Positions 23,056 to 35,620 are shown, numbered from the stretch's first letter. The stretch: DNA of 64,000 nucleotides from Diplocarpon mali (GCA_024741835.1 JAENRP010000029.1:92966-156965); one strand, 5' to 3'. The notes: a model not told the origin generated them from the letters alone. Translations and numbers: made by a program.

Positions 23056-24726
23056 CTACAACCAAGCACCAGCCCCCAGCCTCTTCCCATCTCCATACTC
23101 CCCCTTGACCAGCCCCCTCTCCTCTTCTAACAAACACTTCCCAAACCACTCTTCCGCCACCCACCGAACACACTCCTTAAGATACCCCTCATCAACACCA
23201 CACTCCACCATGTGCAGCTTCTCCTCGGCCCAGATGTCGTCGTGGATCCACTGGCAGAAGGCGTTTCTTGTGGCAGCGCTGTGGGTGAGTTGGTGTTCGA
23301 GCGAGAGGGCCTGGTAGCCTTGCACCAGGCGCGCGGAAGTCACTGTCGCGTGCGCAAAGAGGCGGGTTGCTGCGAGTTCTTAGTGGGTGCGGGCGGTGGA
23401 AGGATGAAGAAAGGATCAAGGGGTACGTACCGATTTTCTGGTCGGCGGGCGTGGAGTCCTGGAGGGCAGAGACGGGGTTGGGGAGGGCGCGGGTGTTGGT
23501 CACAGCGAACTAGGGAATCAGCACTCACGAGTCGCCAGATGTCTGGGTATCGTCAGGTGGGATGAAATTACCTCGGCGCCCTTGGTCTTGAACCAAAATC
23601 GGGGATCTTTTCCGAGCGGGTGCGCGGCTTTCCACTTCGCGCATGTTAGACATAGCTCTGCTCTTGACAACAAAGGATGAGAGGGTATACATACAACGAT
23701 ACCCTCGCCCTTCCCCTCGACATTGAAGATAGCCGCGAAGGGGCATCTCGCAACAACTTCCATCGTCTGTGTCCACATCAGCCTGAATTTTCGACGTGTA
23801 ACCCTGCCATGACCCAGGAACCCAGCAATAGAACAGAGAAAAGCAACGTACCGGCACCATCATCTCGTCCGCACACACATCCTCTTTCTTGGCCACATCT
23901 AGCGTCTGTCGGAAGAATCCACCTCTCGCAATGTGGAGGATCCCTGCTACGGGATCCTCAATATCTGCGAACAGCTGGTCGTCAACCCACGTTCTATTCA
24001 CTGAGATAGAGATTATGACGAAATATTTCGCTGGGAGTGAGGCGAGAGCAACGTTTTTCTGGATTCCGCTTGGGTGTGTTAATTTTGGTCTGGCTTTTGA
24101 GGTAGGAAGAGGTTTGTTGCAAGGGTGGTTGGTGAGCAGAAGACGAGAAAATGAAACCTTACGGTCCAACCCACTCCCCAGCAATAACCACCTGTGCCTC
24201 CACAGGCGCGCAACCTCCTGTGTATATCTGCGCCCATCTCGCCAAGATCACTTTCTTCAGAGACAGGATTCTCTGTTCCTGCTGAAACATGGCGACTGCG
24301 AAGTCAGTCTGATCGCTAGCCTCATCCAGCGCGCCTCGATTCCTGCTCTGCAATCTGATGGTGTTGTTGCTGTTGATCACGATATCCATGTGTGTACCAT
24401 GCAACCTGGATCTAATCAGTTCAGATTCCACACCAGCTCGGACTCGAGAGAACTTGGACCTACTTGACAGTTCCCACGAATTCAATCTCTCTCGCCACAT
24501 TCTCCCTCAGAATATTGATAGCGCGGTCCCGACCCGGCTTGCGATTGTCGACCCGGTACCGACTTTCGATATCCTTCACGTGCCCCGTGATCTTCGGGAA
24601 GATAGTTGTAGGCTTGTAGCCGATGGGAAGAGAGGTTATGAAGGAAGCTGGCACAGAAGTCGGGATCTTCTGAATGGGTAAGGCTCTATTTTTGCCTTTT
24701 CCTTTGGTCTTGGTACTGGAAGCCAT
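23056..24726 (-). CDS. RNA ligase domain protein (Rnl2-like nucleotidyltransferase), seven exons, 419 aa
   Basis: Predicted ATP-dependent ligase of the RNA_ligase family, acting through a lysyl-AMP intermediate. Minus-strand exons: 24726-24464, 24405-24163, 24068-23852, 23766-23695, 23634-23572, 23509-23431 and 23378-23056; introns are 52-94 bp with GT-AG ends, and the spliced length is 420 codons. Motif I is KLHGTH (Lys88-His93), and the Lys codon itself is split AA|G by intron 1. Motif III-like VVIAGEWVGPGIQ precedes IISISV. Motif IV is GEGIV, ending at 265, and joins WK across intron 4. Motif V is FWFKTKG (Lys281 and Lys283). So all core catalytic motifs are present. The last ~120 residues are helical, Glu-rich and unlike bacterial or phage ligases. 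The N-terminus is basic (KTKGKGKNR). Partners and substrate are unknown; roles in RNA repair are inference. The exact acceptor of exon 4 is the least certain junction. Confidence 0.85.
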
Positions 24727-25363
24727 GGTATTGGTGGTGTGAGGAATGGGGAGGCTCTCGCCACGGGGGCGCTGAGACTGTCGTTGTTATTGGGCGTTTA
24801 TAGAGGAATTTTCTATTTCAGTCTCTGATATCAGAGGGTGAGGATTGATTGGTAGAGATTATCAAAGTCTGCTGAAGTCTCTGTGAAGTATCAGCAGTCT
24901 TTGAGAATATAAGGTTAATAAGACTCAGTTGCCTGTTATTTAGGAAGTAGAAGACAAGGCGAGGTTATCAAATATCCGAAAGAACCTGGAAGTGAACCAC
25001 AAATCTCAATTATAGCACTAGTGTTTAAGGCGGTGATTTGAGTCAAAATAATGAGGTGAATAACTAGTGGTCAATGGTGAATGCAAAATTCTTAGCATTC
25101 AAGTTGACTTCTTATATAAACTTTGATGCTTGTGTGAGTTGCTTGCTGGCTCACTTGCAGAGACAATCTTATTTTTGGGCTTTCCTTGTAATAACTTCCC
25201 AATTTATTATCTCATTTTTCAAAAATGGAGTCTGGTGTATATTTATATGAAATCTATCATAGTAAACATAATTAAGGGCTGTTCAAGTGCCAGTACAGGA
25301 GGCAAGAGGAGACAAGTTCATCTTCGGGATATTTCTATCAAAAGAAATGGAATAACCTTGCAA
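24727..25363. other. Intergenic; promoter side of the RNA ligase gene
   Basis: No gene is seen. The sequence becomes AT-rich and ends at the left edge of a solo LTR-like repeat. Confidence 0.5.
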
Positions 25364-25602
25364 TGTAGAGACCTGGGATTGGATGAATCACGTGACAAAG
25401 GTCACATGATAGGGCAGGGCCGACAGGAGGATAAAAGGGACCTCTTCTGTACATAGAGACAAGCGCGCAGCGCCATAAGTACGAATACACCCCTAACTTG
25501 GGACTTGTTCCCAACACCTTGCCTTGGAGAGCCCGCTTGTGGTGCTTCCTCCTCTTGTTTTTGGGTCTTCCCTTAGGCCTATTCTTGTGTTGTCTCCCCT
25601 CA
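25364..25602 (-). repeat. Solo LTR-like copy A of a dispersed family (least mutated copy)
   Basis: Its reverse complement matches copies at 32065-32306, 58341-58588, 61044-61291 and 63589-63825. Shared blocks include agaataggcctaagg, agacccaaaaacaag, gaggaagcaccacaagcggg and caggtctctaca. It begins TG and ends CA, as LTRs do, and keeps many CA dinucleotides that read TA in the 58-64 kb copies. Similarity to the 63.6 kb copy continues for about 18 bp past 25602. No clear target duplication is found. Confidence 0.75.
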
Positions 25603-26145
25603 GTTTTATAGCAAGTACTTGATTATTTGCTAATTATCAGATTCTGGATAGAAAAACACTGCATACCTAGCAAGTATCTTGGTTGCCTTGGTAGTGAAAA
25701 CTACTTATTTAGCGCTTAGTATACTATTCTTGTGACTTTCAATCGTATAGTAATTAACTCTCAAGTTCAGCTGAGCAGATCAAGCCTTTCACTTGATTAC
25801 AAAGATCTGCCAGGTTGAAAGAGAAATAGAAGTATATCAATAATCTGATGTTAAGTGAAATTGCTTAATGAGACTAGGTTGTGGCGACTAGGCCCTAGAT
25901 TAGGTAAGCCCCAGGTCCTCTTGCTATCCTAATCCGACCTCTAACAATCCATCCTCAAAACCCTTCATCGTCGCCATTGACATCGCCATTAGAATCGCCA
26001 TCGTACAGATGCTGGATCAGAGGCATTGATGCACGATGAACATTGCTATTCTCACCGTTGTTCTCTGACTAACCATTGGTCTTCTAATCCCCCAAGGTTC
26101 CAGCATAGAAACCCCTCAATTCGTTAATTCCTACAAGATACCATT
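25603..26145. other. Intergenic, upstream of the 622-residue gene
   Basis: No coding or repeat structure is seen apart from the short LTR-adjacent homology at its left edge. The promoter of the gene at 26146 should lie here. Confidence 0.5.
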
Positions 26146-28177
26146 ATGTCACACTCCAACAACCTAGAAGATCCCATATGGGCTTCGCTGCCTGTTGTTA
26201 AATTCTCTCATCTTACCTGTCCTACTGGAAGACGTTGCCCTGCCTGGACTCACGTAACAGCCAGCGACTTGAGCTTTGTTGTTCAGGCCATTCGGGTTGT
26301 AGATGAGCTCGGTAGCTATGGTCGTCGAGTTGTAATGAAGATTTTTCGCAGCCAGGAGATCTTGGTATTATATCCGCGCATCCACAAGCTTCGGACACTG
26401 GTTGACACGCCGCTTAGGAATCGCAGGATCTTGGCCAAGTTGTCCAACACTATCGTCAACCCGCTTCTCCTACTGAGCCAGCGGGAGCTGTCGAGGTGAT
26501 GACAAGAGGCGTATCCATGGCAATGCGGTACCCGAAAACCCCTGACAGTGTATGTACCGCCCTCTGATGTCTTTGGCCTCTTCCTGACCCCATCGATCTG
26601 CAGATGCGCAAGATACAATTGAGATTTCAAAATGATCCGGATTGCGCGAAAGCTTCAGGTATCATGAGAGACCTTGGGCTCCCAATTAACCAGGTGGGTG
26701 GCTCGCAGCCTCTGCAGCCTCCCAGATCTGCTGCCCCTCCAACTCTCTACCCGCCGCCAAGCACAGAGAGCGCTGGCGGTGTTGGCCTGCTGCAAGAATC
26801 TCGACCAGCACCAGCATTATCATCTCTTAGCCAGCTGAGCCAAGATAGATCTTATGGCATGCTGAGCTCTTCTCCACACTTCGACTTCAAGGTTCCTGAG
26901 CGACCAGCAACTTGTGAGAGTAGAATGGATCTGTCGTGCTTTACTGGCAGAGAGGCAGCTTCTGATCCCGCCTCAATGGCCACGCCAAAGCCGCATTTGC
27001 TACGAACTAGCTTTTTTGGTGAGCTCAAAAAGCCTCTGTACCTTTCACAGATGGACCGAGAGGTAAGACCATCAGATCCGCCAACCACGATATACTCGAG
27101 CTTACATTCTCTACCTAGTATCAGCCTAGAGAAACGTCGCAGCTCATTCCGCAAGATCTTAGCACTGGTAGCATGGTAACTCAATCCAGCTCAATATACC
27201 TCAGAAAGATACAAGTCCAAGGTGAAGAAAATACTGATAAAGCTCGCCTCTCCTCATCGTCTCCGTCCTTCAACCCTCACTTGACTTCGACACGGCACCC
27301 AGAGCCGAGTTTACAGGATCCATCCTGGATCTCTTCTCAAAGGCCTGCATCCACTCCAGCCGACTTAGAGGACCTTGTTATACCACCCAGAAGAAAGCTC
27401 CCTTTTGAGCGACCAGATCCCGCCATCCGATCGTCTTCTGCGATCAGTCTCCCAGCATTGCCCAAGCCTACGCCTGTATCACGTACTAGTCCTATGAAGG
27501 CCGGAGACAATGGAAAGCAGCCGTTATCAAAAGCTGCTCCAATCAAACGTGTCGCCCAACGAAAAGGGCCGACTACCAAGCCTACAGCAAGCAGTAGCTT
27601 GATTGCGTCTCCTACCATCAAACGCGTCACATGTGAGACCATTATCGCCCCCCCACAAACTCGCGAAGGCGATTCTTCTCCATTGGCTGCAAAGAGTGCT
27701 GCCGCTGCCGCTGCAACATCCAGGCCAGATTCTGTCGCCTCAGGAATGGTCTCAAAGGCACAGGCTCCAAGCAATAAACGTGTTACCACCCCCATTCTAC
27801 CACCCTCAAGTAACAAGCGCCTGAAGATGACCAGTAAAGCTACCCAAACCGAGAATCTGATCTCTTCGTGCCGAAATATCACCGGCCAAGATAGTGCTGC
27901 TCATCTTGACAAAGTAGGCGAACTTGTCCCCGATGTTGCCGCTGCTGCATCACCTCCGGATACGTACCTCAATGATCTAGATTCGTACGTTGCCAAGTAC
28001 AAAGAACGCCCGGCCTCGAAGGAGATCTGGCAGACTCCCGATTACGCAGATGCCGATGCCGAGCACCGAAAAATGGTTCTTGACGAATTCATTTGTGAGA
28101 ACCTCGAGAGTGCTGATTTTTTGCAGCTCTGTGTGGACATGGAGACGGCCTGGCGCAAGATTGGCCTCGGAATCTAA
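26146..28177 (+). CDS. Hypothetical protein, four exons, 622 aa, Ser/Pro-rich centre with conserved-looking ends
   Basis: Not recognised. Exons: 26146-26364, 26418-26549, 26604-27062 and 27119-28177. The introns (53, 54 and 56 bp; donors GTATTA, GTATGT, GTAAGA; acceptors TTAG, GCAG, CTAG) all fall between codons and give 623 codons. The first two exons encode a folded-looking part (SDLSFVVQAIRVVDELGSYG, then QVVQHYRQPASPTEP) that continues into exon 3 as MRKIQLRFQNDPDCAKASGI. The middle is low-complexity, rich in Ser, Pro and basic residues, with repeated IKRV-type blocks (APIKRVAQRKG, PTIKRVTC, SNKRVTTP) and a poly-Ala tract. The last ~65 residues (YVAKYKERPASKEIWQTPDY and FLQLCVDMETAWRKIGLG) look like a compact helical end. 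No signal peptide or membrane span. A nuclear or chromatin role is possible from the basic patches but unproven. Confidence 0.72.
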
Positions 28178-29595
28178 GGTCACAATTTTTCTCTGCACCT
28201 GTTGATTGATATATGTTCGCAATTGGCTATATGTTGCAAGTTGAGAAGTATGACAAGTGTACAAGAAACTGTTACTTAGCGGCTGTTGCTTCATTGGTGG
28301 CTGCGTAGCTATTGCTGAATAGCTACATATATAGCTCTTGTCATCAGGTCATTTACACGAAAGGATTTCACTAAATCATGCTCATTGAAAGCGTGTCATG
28401 TATAATCTATTTACTACCTTAGCAAGTGCTAGAACCTTTGGCCAGCAACCTGCTACATCTACATGTTTGCAAAATTTATATTTTCAGCCATCATAACAAG
28501 CTCTCACAAATCAAACCCTTCAAAATCAGCATTACTTCTACTGCTATTCTATCAGCAAGCCTCATCTCTAAGCTGTTCGCACGAAGAATTTCAGTAATTC
28601 CGAGTTTTGTCACATAATTTCGTTTCTCACTTAACATGGACGAGACGACAACACAGAAGGGGCGATGGAGGAGTGAATGGTGAATGATATTCTAGGTAAA
28701 CATTGATCTTTCGAATTTACTCCTCGCTTAAATTTTTGTGTCATCATTGAGGCAAGCGCTAGCGATATTGTTGCGCTTATGGAGCTAGTGTACTTATCAA
28801 CATCCCACCGGTCCACTGGCATGCGCTGTTCCAGAAACTGACAGCAATATGGACGACAAAGCGTGAGACGCGCAGATAGTCCATATTGAGTTACTACTCT
28901 CTTGTAATTGCCATCAACAGAGAGGTAGCTGCTACATCACATACAACTGTTGTCCTCGGCCCCTGCTCTCGTGCCTGGGTGTGGTTTGCTATTGGCTATT
29001 GGCTTTATGAAATTGCTTTCCTTCCAGCATCATTTTCGGCCAGAGAATTGCTCTACATCAAAGTTACGCCACTAGAAATACTAATTCAAGTTGAGTAGGC
29101 CGGTTCGAGTCGAGCCCTCCACAGGCAGCCGTTCTTCGTAAGTTCTCTCGTTGCTTGCGCATGACTTCATCGCGTTTTATAGTCACGTCATAACGCTGGA
29201 AACCCATCTCGGTGCCATCCAGGTATCCTATATAATCGTCATCTTACCTTCCATCCTCCCCCCTTTCTACAATCATCGATAATCAGGTCTATCACTCTGA
29301 CGCGGTCAATATCGCTTCATAGCCCTCGATTCGATTTCCACTCTCGTCAATGCGTGCTCCATCAAGCAATCTCAGCACAAATACTCGTAAATCCTCTCGC
29401 ATATGCTCACCTCTATCATACCCCCTTGCGATAGTCCTGGAGTAGGTACATGTTTAGTCATGAATAACAATAAGCAGGATTACCTCGACCGCGATGCTTT
29501 AAATTTCTGCCACTCAGAGCTTCGGGTATTCAAGTAAATATAATAGTTAGTTCAGGTCACCCACTGCCGCATGGATTACTCGCTTATTCTGTCTT
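28178..29595. other. Intergenic, no gene seen
   Basis: Only short frames are found. A sequence near 29101 resembles the B box of a tRNA (ggttcgagtc) but lacks a matching stem and A box. Confidence 0.5.
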
Positions 29596-29599
29596 CAAA

Positions 29600-29872
29600 A
29601 CCCAATAAGCAGCAAATAGCCAAAATGCTTCCTGTAGAATCAAGCTCGTCGTCAAGAAGCCAACTCCTTCCCGGCTCAAGCTCTTCGACAAGAAGCCGCC
29701 AATCTCTGAGCCTGCCAGCAAGAAACACATGAAGCTCGAGGAGATTGAGAAATCCAACAAGGGTGAGGAGTACGAATCTTGGGCATGGCATTTGGATTTT
29801 GTTACTAAAAGGTTTTTGGGAAGTAAATTGAATTTTGGAATTTCTAAGGAATATCCAAGCCTTGCATTTTAA
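29600..29872 (+). pseudogene. Short coding-like fragment, Lys-rich, origin unknown
   Basis: One plus-strand frame reads KLVVKKPTPSRLKLFDKK, then SKKHMKLEEIEKSNKGEEYE and ends with a stop after a W-rich tail. Codon bias towards AAG/CTC and a sensible amphipathic pattern suggest an exon remnant. No start codon context or splice partners are found, and the upstream frame is broken. It might also be chance. Confidence 0.25.
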
Positions 29873-31534
29873 GCTATCTCCCCTGTAAATTCTTGATATT
29901 ACGGGTCATAACTATTTCATTACGACTCTGAATGCTCTCAAGTATATATAAATTTGAAAGGGCCGATGGCATGTGGGGGGATTGTTTGATATCAATGATA
30001 CCAATGATACCAGCTCAAAATCATACCAAATTTTTCGTTTCAACAGTGGCTCTTCTTTGCGATAAATTCAACATACTAGTTGAAACTATTGGCCTCACTT
30101 GTTAAATTACCAACATACTGTATTGAGAATATCGCCGTTGTATCATAGTCACTTGGGCTGTAGATGATTGGCGACATGGCGTATCATGAGCCGACTCGCT
30201 TATGAACAGGGGTCAAGAGACCGCGCAAACATTTGACTATAATGAACCTGTTTTCTTAAGTCTCGACTATTTACATTAGATTTCTTTTATTTCATGACTT
30301 TCGATTTAGCGCCCCATCATTGAACGTGATGAGAAAGCCAAGATCAAAGCTTAGACTACTGAAGCCAAACAAGCGTGCTAATTACCTAGCTCAGAAACTA
30401 TTCTCATCCTACTTAGGCGAGATAGATTTATAGTATTCTATTATATCTATCAGCGCCGACTTTTATTTGTTAGTTAGGTAAGGTAGTATTAGTTCACAAC
30501 TAATAGGCTATGTGCGAAGCATGCGGTCTTTGGGGCCTCTTAAGGGCGAACGTTGATGTGCTAAGCTAGGGAATCATGTAAAAAGTAGAACCTAAGTAAG
30601 TGATAGTTCAAACTTTACTATATAGCTTAGACCTGTTTCTAATCGCTCCTTCCGCCGCCAGTTAAGGAGGGTGGTACGATCTAAAGAGAAATTCCTCAGC
30701 TGTCGGCTGATATAACATGTATCGTAGTCTAGGACCAAGTTTGGTTTTACAGATATTCGCTATCCTGTTTTCATTTCCTAAAGCCTCGTGGCCTGAGTGC
30801 GATTACTTTTATAACTGGCTTCCTTACGCTAAGTATCGAATGGTGCCGAGTAGCACAAGGCCTGAAGAAGTTCCCTAGGGATGGCACTACGCTAACCCTT
30901 GTCTTCGACGCCGTTAAACCCGGTAACTTGTATTCCACCTCCTCCTGACTGAGACCTGCTGTCCAATAGTTGCTTACTGTACGTGCGATCTCTATACCAG
31001 CTATTCTTCGGACCCCGCGACAGGCGCTATAAATGATCCAAAGCCCCTAGCAGCCCCGTAAATACAAACTTACATATTTCTTATTTTATACAACTTAAGA
31101 ATTTACTAGATCTAATAGAAGTAAGAAAAGCAGAAAACGCAATAGGTGCATTAAGTATCAGGAAAAACTAGTATGAGAACCTCTTGAATTTCATTTATAG
31201 TCTATTATTCCTACACCCTGATGTCTTGGACAATATTTTGACCTATATATTAGTTAGTTTTCATTCTCTCTAAGTCTCAGGAAAGTACGCTTTCAGAGAT
31301 GAACATAGACAGAGTCGCTTTAGATTCCCTATCTTAGGACAAGCCCTCCTTGCTAATACAACTAGTTATTAAATTACATTAAATATCTTTCCAAAAAGTA
31401 GTACCATAAGCTTTCTTTTCAATCTTGGCTTTTAGAAAAAGATTATTCGGAGGGATAAGGCTTTAAGACGTTCCCTGTCTCTCTTCCTTTTCCATTGATA
31501 GTAGGACTTGCCTTATTCCCTCCAGTATCTATTA
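29873..31534. other. Gene desert, AT-rich
   Basis: No coding region is supported. The sequence resembles old, diverged repeat material but gives no clear family match within the window. Confidence 0.45.
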
Positions 31535-31800
31535 TCAAGCTGTTCCTTTAATCAAAGTTAGGGAATCCCGAAATATATAAGTAAAGGTCGAAAGTGAATT
31601 GTATTTATAAGAAAGCTAGTGAAAAAAGTTCCAAAGCTTTCGGAAAGTTCTAGCTTTCTCAACTCAAAGGTTAAATATTTCGCAGTTAAAAGGAATTAAT
31701 CTTGGCTCTGCAAACTTTTTTATAATAGTCTAAATAGTTTGCCGGGTTTTTAGAAGAAACCGCGTAGAGTATTGACCCGTCGTCTCCTTATATAGTGTTC
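31535..31800 (+). repeat. Old repeat, copy 1 (pair with 42980-43215)
   Basis: Collinear similarity to 42980-43215 over about 230 bp, including aaagttctagcttt, ggctctg followed by a T-rich run, and ccgtcgtctcc near the right end. Many differences and small gaps mean it is old. It could be a solo LTR of an extinct element. Confidence 0.5.
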
Positions 31801-32064
31801 ATTTGACCTGCAAAGAAGTATATCAATTATCTTTACACCCCTGTTTTTCAATCCTAATTTCTTCTCCTTTCAAATTAACTAAAGTATTAGAAGATCCGAG
31901 AAATCAATCACCATTGAATTGAGATATGATTAGTATCATAATTTATCTTTAATTGAGTAGTGTTGAAAATAGTACGATCTACAAGATATTGAAGTTTGAG
32001 ATTCCCTGGCCGGGTGAAATAACCGATTTGGTATTTTCCGATATGTCACTCCACCTATTAAAGA

Positions 32065-32306
32065 ACGGAGGGGAAAACACACAAGAGTAGGCCTCGTAGA
32101 AGACCCAAAAACAAGAGAGGGAAGCACCATAATTGGGCTAGCCTCGACAAGGTATTGGGAACAATTCCCAAGTTGGAGGTATATTGCTGTTGTATGGCGT
32201 TGCGCGCTGTCTCTAAGTACAAATGGGTATCCTATTTATCCTTCATCGGTCCTATGCCGATCATATGACCGTATGTCACGAGATCCCTACGTTCCTGGTC
32301 TCTACA
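32065..32306 (+). repeat. LTR-like copy B of the dispersed family
   Basis: Plus-orientation copy sharing aagagtaggcct, agacccaaaaacaagag, ggaagcaccata, gcgttgcgcgctgtctctaa and tggtctctaca with the copies at 25.4, 58.3, 61.0 and 63.6 kb. Weak similarity (cttgagtaacag) continues just beyond the right end, so a little internal sequence may be attached. Confidence 0.7.
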
Positions 32307-32590
32307 CTATCTTGAGTAACAGCTCAGGTGCGGGGGCCAAGCCAGCTGCAATATGCTCTAGAAGTTGAATAAATGATACGAGTGTACTTTTATATTCTGT
32401 AAGATATCTTAAAGAGGCTGCACATGGGATAGTAATAAGGTCTGTAGCTAATTAAATCAAGGTAAAGAACTTGGCATCATTCAGGAGTCAGCATGCTTCT
32501 AGTGACTTTAAAGTAAATAGAAAATGCAATGATTACCCGCACGTAAACGAGCGGCGGAACAACGTGATATTATATGTTAAATATCTTCTA

Positions 32591-32627
32591 ATTTTTTTTT
32601 TTTTTNNNNNNNNNNNNNNNNNNNNNN
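32591..32627. other. Poly-T run followed by assembly gap (22 N)
   Basis: A run of T from about 32592 to 32605 runs straight into N at 32606-32627. The homopolymer probably broke the assembly, and the true gap length is unknown. Confidence 0.95.
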
Positions 32628-35620
32628 TATATGTGGCTCCTGTCGAGTGAGTTTATGTTGTACTCAATTCCTAAGCTTTATTTTCATTTTCACCGACGCT
32701 TTCTTTGCGAGTAGCTACTACGCAGACTTAGGAGTAATAGAAAAGATTTAATTGATAAATAAGGAGGTCAAAGTATCAAGAACATGATGCTAATTATGTT
32801 TTTCTTCATTTGAACTTTTTTTTACCAGGGGTGGGCTCAACCGTGAGCTTATAAAATGCTGGTAAATTCTACATCAATTTCACGTTTATCACTGAGTTTT
32901 TTCGTATCGCAGGCATTACCATAGGGCGACTATAGGGTGCTCGTCTCCACCACGTACATAGTAGTCTTCGCATCGCTGCCACAAGGCTTCTCATTCCAAG
33001 TTTTTAGCAAATACTGCCGAAGTACAAAATACAACATTGGCTTGTTCCATAGTCCACGCCTTGGTGAGCCCCCTTATAATGTAGGTTGAAACCTAGGTAG
33101 GTACTTATCAATCTCCATTGGTAGGACTGGCCAGTTTCAATGCCAAGTCTTCTCTATAGATGTTTAAGCTTTGAATAAAATCCCCTAAAAACATAAATGC
33201 TTAAGTGAGACTTCAATGTCTAATTTTAGACAATATTTTCCAGGCAGTCGGTTCCCTCTTGTACTACTTAGTAGGGTGTAGATCTAGGATTAGAGGGTTC
33301 GAAGTCACAGTGGCTGTGAAAACAAAAAACCAAATAAAACCAGTATTACTCCAAGGGGATGGATGATACAAAGTAGAACGTAAACAGACTATATATGGCA
33401 ACTAAATCCCTGAAGGTTTCGAAGTTGACATACCTAAATTAGCACTCGCTAGAGTACTTCAGTTGACACACGCTAGCCGCTTTTGGAGTACTCCAAAGAA
33501 GGCTCTGTCGCCAAGCGCTAGCCTTGCTGGGAAATGTACCTGGGTAGGGGCGCATATTTTCCCCACAAAGCCTTGGGGCTTTACATCTAACATAGCCGAA
33601 AAAAGTGACCAAAAATAAACATACCACTTGCTGATACCTTGTTGTGATGGAACGTGCATATAGGTCGCGTCATGTAATTGCGCTGTCTTCCTTGTTCACT
33701 CGACTGATCCACTCTTTTAGCCTTAGGCCACTGGCTTACTTGAATATATATCAGAGCTCTCTCGACAACTTGCCTCTTCAGTTGTTGATTCTACGTTGAT
33801 TGCTCTGAAGATTCTGACTTTGTTATGTGATTCCTGACGTCTATGTGATTCTGCTTTCTACACCCACAGATTGTCACACTTCTCGCTGGCCAATTAAGTA
33901 TATGAAATTCTTGCAAACAGACATAAAACCACCCTTGCACCCCATGCTCATATGGTGTTTATTTGGCCTAGAAAGAAATATCTACCATTATTTACCTACG
34001 CAACGTTGTATGGACTAAGCACTGGAGGAATTCAGCAACTACCTTTTCCTGGTCATGTATACTAAGATTTGAGTCAACATAGGCTTCTGAAGTAGAGGAG
34101 AAGGGAATCGGCTTTCTGAATAGTAATAACTGACTTGCTCCCCCTTACTTTAGAGCAGCAGTAGCTGGGCATTTACTAAAGTCGCGTACATTACACTTGG
34201 GCTTAGCGGCTACAGTTAAATAGATCTGCCGTAAGCCCAAGCCCTTTGCAGGGACCTCCCCTACCTGTAAAACAAAGGTCCAACGTATATGTCTAAAAAC
34301 TATTAGAGTTATACAGGTGTATAAGTATGTAGTTGAAGTTATTGCTTCTAACTAGAGGAAAGCTTGAGCAACATCAACTCCAATTCGAATTTTATGCTTT
34401 ATAGGGAGAGCTTTCTTGTTACTGCTAGCTGCAAAGTCACGAGGTAATGCACGTGTCGGTTTTTTTAAATGCTCCAGATTTAACAACGAGGATGATGAAG
34501 CCTGAGCCCTTGTTTTCTGCTAGTTTTTGAGTACATAGGATAACTCGGTCGACCTCCACAATCGTGCCCCTGTGACTGACCTCTGCCAGACCTATCACTG
34601 TTATCATTCGAGTATGATTACAGCCCCACCGGAGCAAAAGTCAATACACAAGAGCAGTGCTGAAACTCCGCAGCACGATTCTGCACTATTTTAAGTACTA
34701 CTGTGCACAAAGCCCTAGCCGGCTTCGAAACATAGATCGAAGACCAATTCATTGTCAGAGCCAAAGTAGCCATAGGATCCTCTATAAAACAGCAAGGGCT
34801 TGAGTTAAGCGACACAAAGCATTATTAGTTGCCCTTGAAATTTCCTCACAACCGCTCCACTTTTTGCACGATCAATTTTTCTTACAAGGGAGTGGGGAGG
34901 TCTGTTTCTGTTAGAAATATACAAGGTACGGAGATTACCGCACGGAACGGAGGCTAAGGCTTAGTAAGCCTACCTTGTATATATACTACTTCAGCTCTCT
35001 AGAACTAGAATCTACACCTTTTGATTCTATCAGTTTCCGACCGATAGCTGAATTGAGAAATTTCGGTGCGAAAGTCCTCTACTACCTCATCTGCGCCGGG
35101 AATACCATTTGCGAGGTTTTGCATCCGTGATTTTTTTTGGAAGTAAAGGGGTTGAAAAAGTAGAGGCCGCAATACCGAAAACCGCGCTCAGAGTAGTTGT
35201 AATTCTGCTACGAATTCTGCCGCATAGATGGAAGGCCTAAGAATAGACTTAAGGTTGGCTGAGGCGTATTAGGTTGGCAGTTGTCTGCTCTACCCGAGAT
35301 CTCCCCCCTCTCCCCCCCTCCTCCGCGCTTGGGGTTCTCCAAAAGCGGCTAGCGTGTGTTGATTTAACTCGCTTGTGTTGATCAACGTTGTGCCGGGCCC
35401 AGATTCTCGTATGTTGAAGGATGGTTCTCAGTGGGTTTGCAAGGTTAATTATACTTTCATGTGGCGGCCTGCGACGAGTTCGGAGTTTTGTCGACTTTCT
35501 TCGAAGTGGTAGAAACCTACCAAATCCTTGGTTACAGATCTATGTGGGGAGGCGGGGCTTGAAGACATGATGATTGCGTCGGCTTTGTCCTTTCCAGAGA
35601 TCCGATGCTAAGTCTGGCAA
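32628..35620. other. Gene-poor stretch, no gene supported
   Basis: Short frames on the minus strand near 34437-34815 are adjacent and coding-like in patches but lack a start, stop-free continuity or any family resemblance. A pyrimidine-rich tract lies at about 35300-35330. The last ~100 bp belong to the promoter of the next gene. Confidence 0.45.

Noticed and set aside
26500..26506. Apparent tandem TGA TGA stops that would make the 26.1-28.2 kb gene a pseudogene
   Set aside because: A 53-bp intron at 26365-26417 with GT-AG ends shifts the reading so these bases are not in frame; all exons then join without stops.
29099..29116. tRNA B-box-like sequence ggttcgagtc
   Set aside because: The flanking bases do not form a T stem and there is no A box or acceptor stem at the right distance.
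34437..34815. Two adjacent minus-strand frames of about 65 codons
   Set aside because: They read partly like protein but share no family motif, have no joint frame and lie in a gene desert; I could not support a gene.
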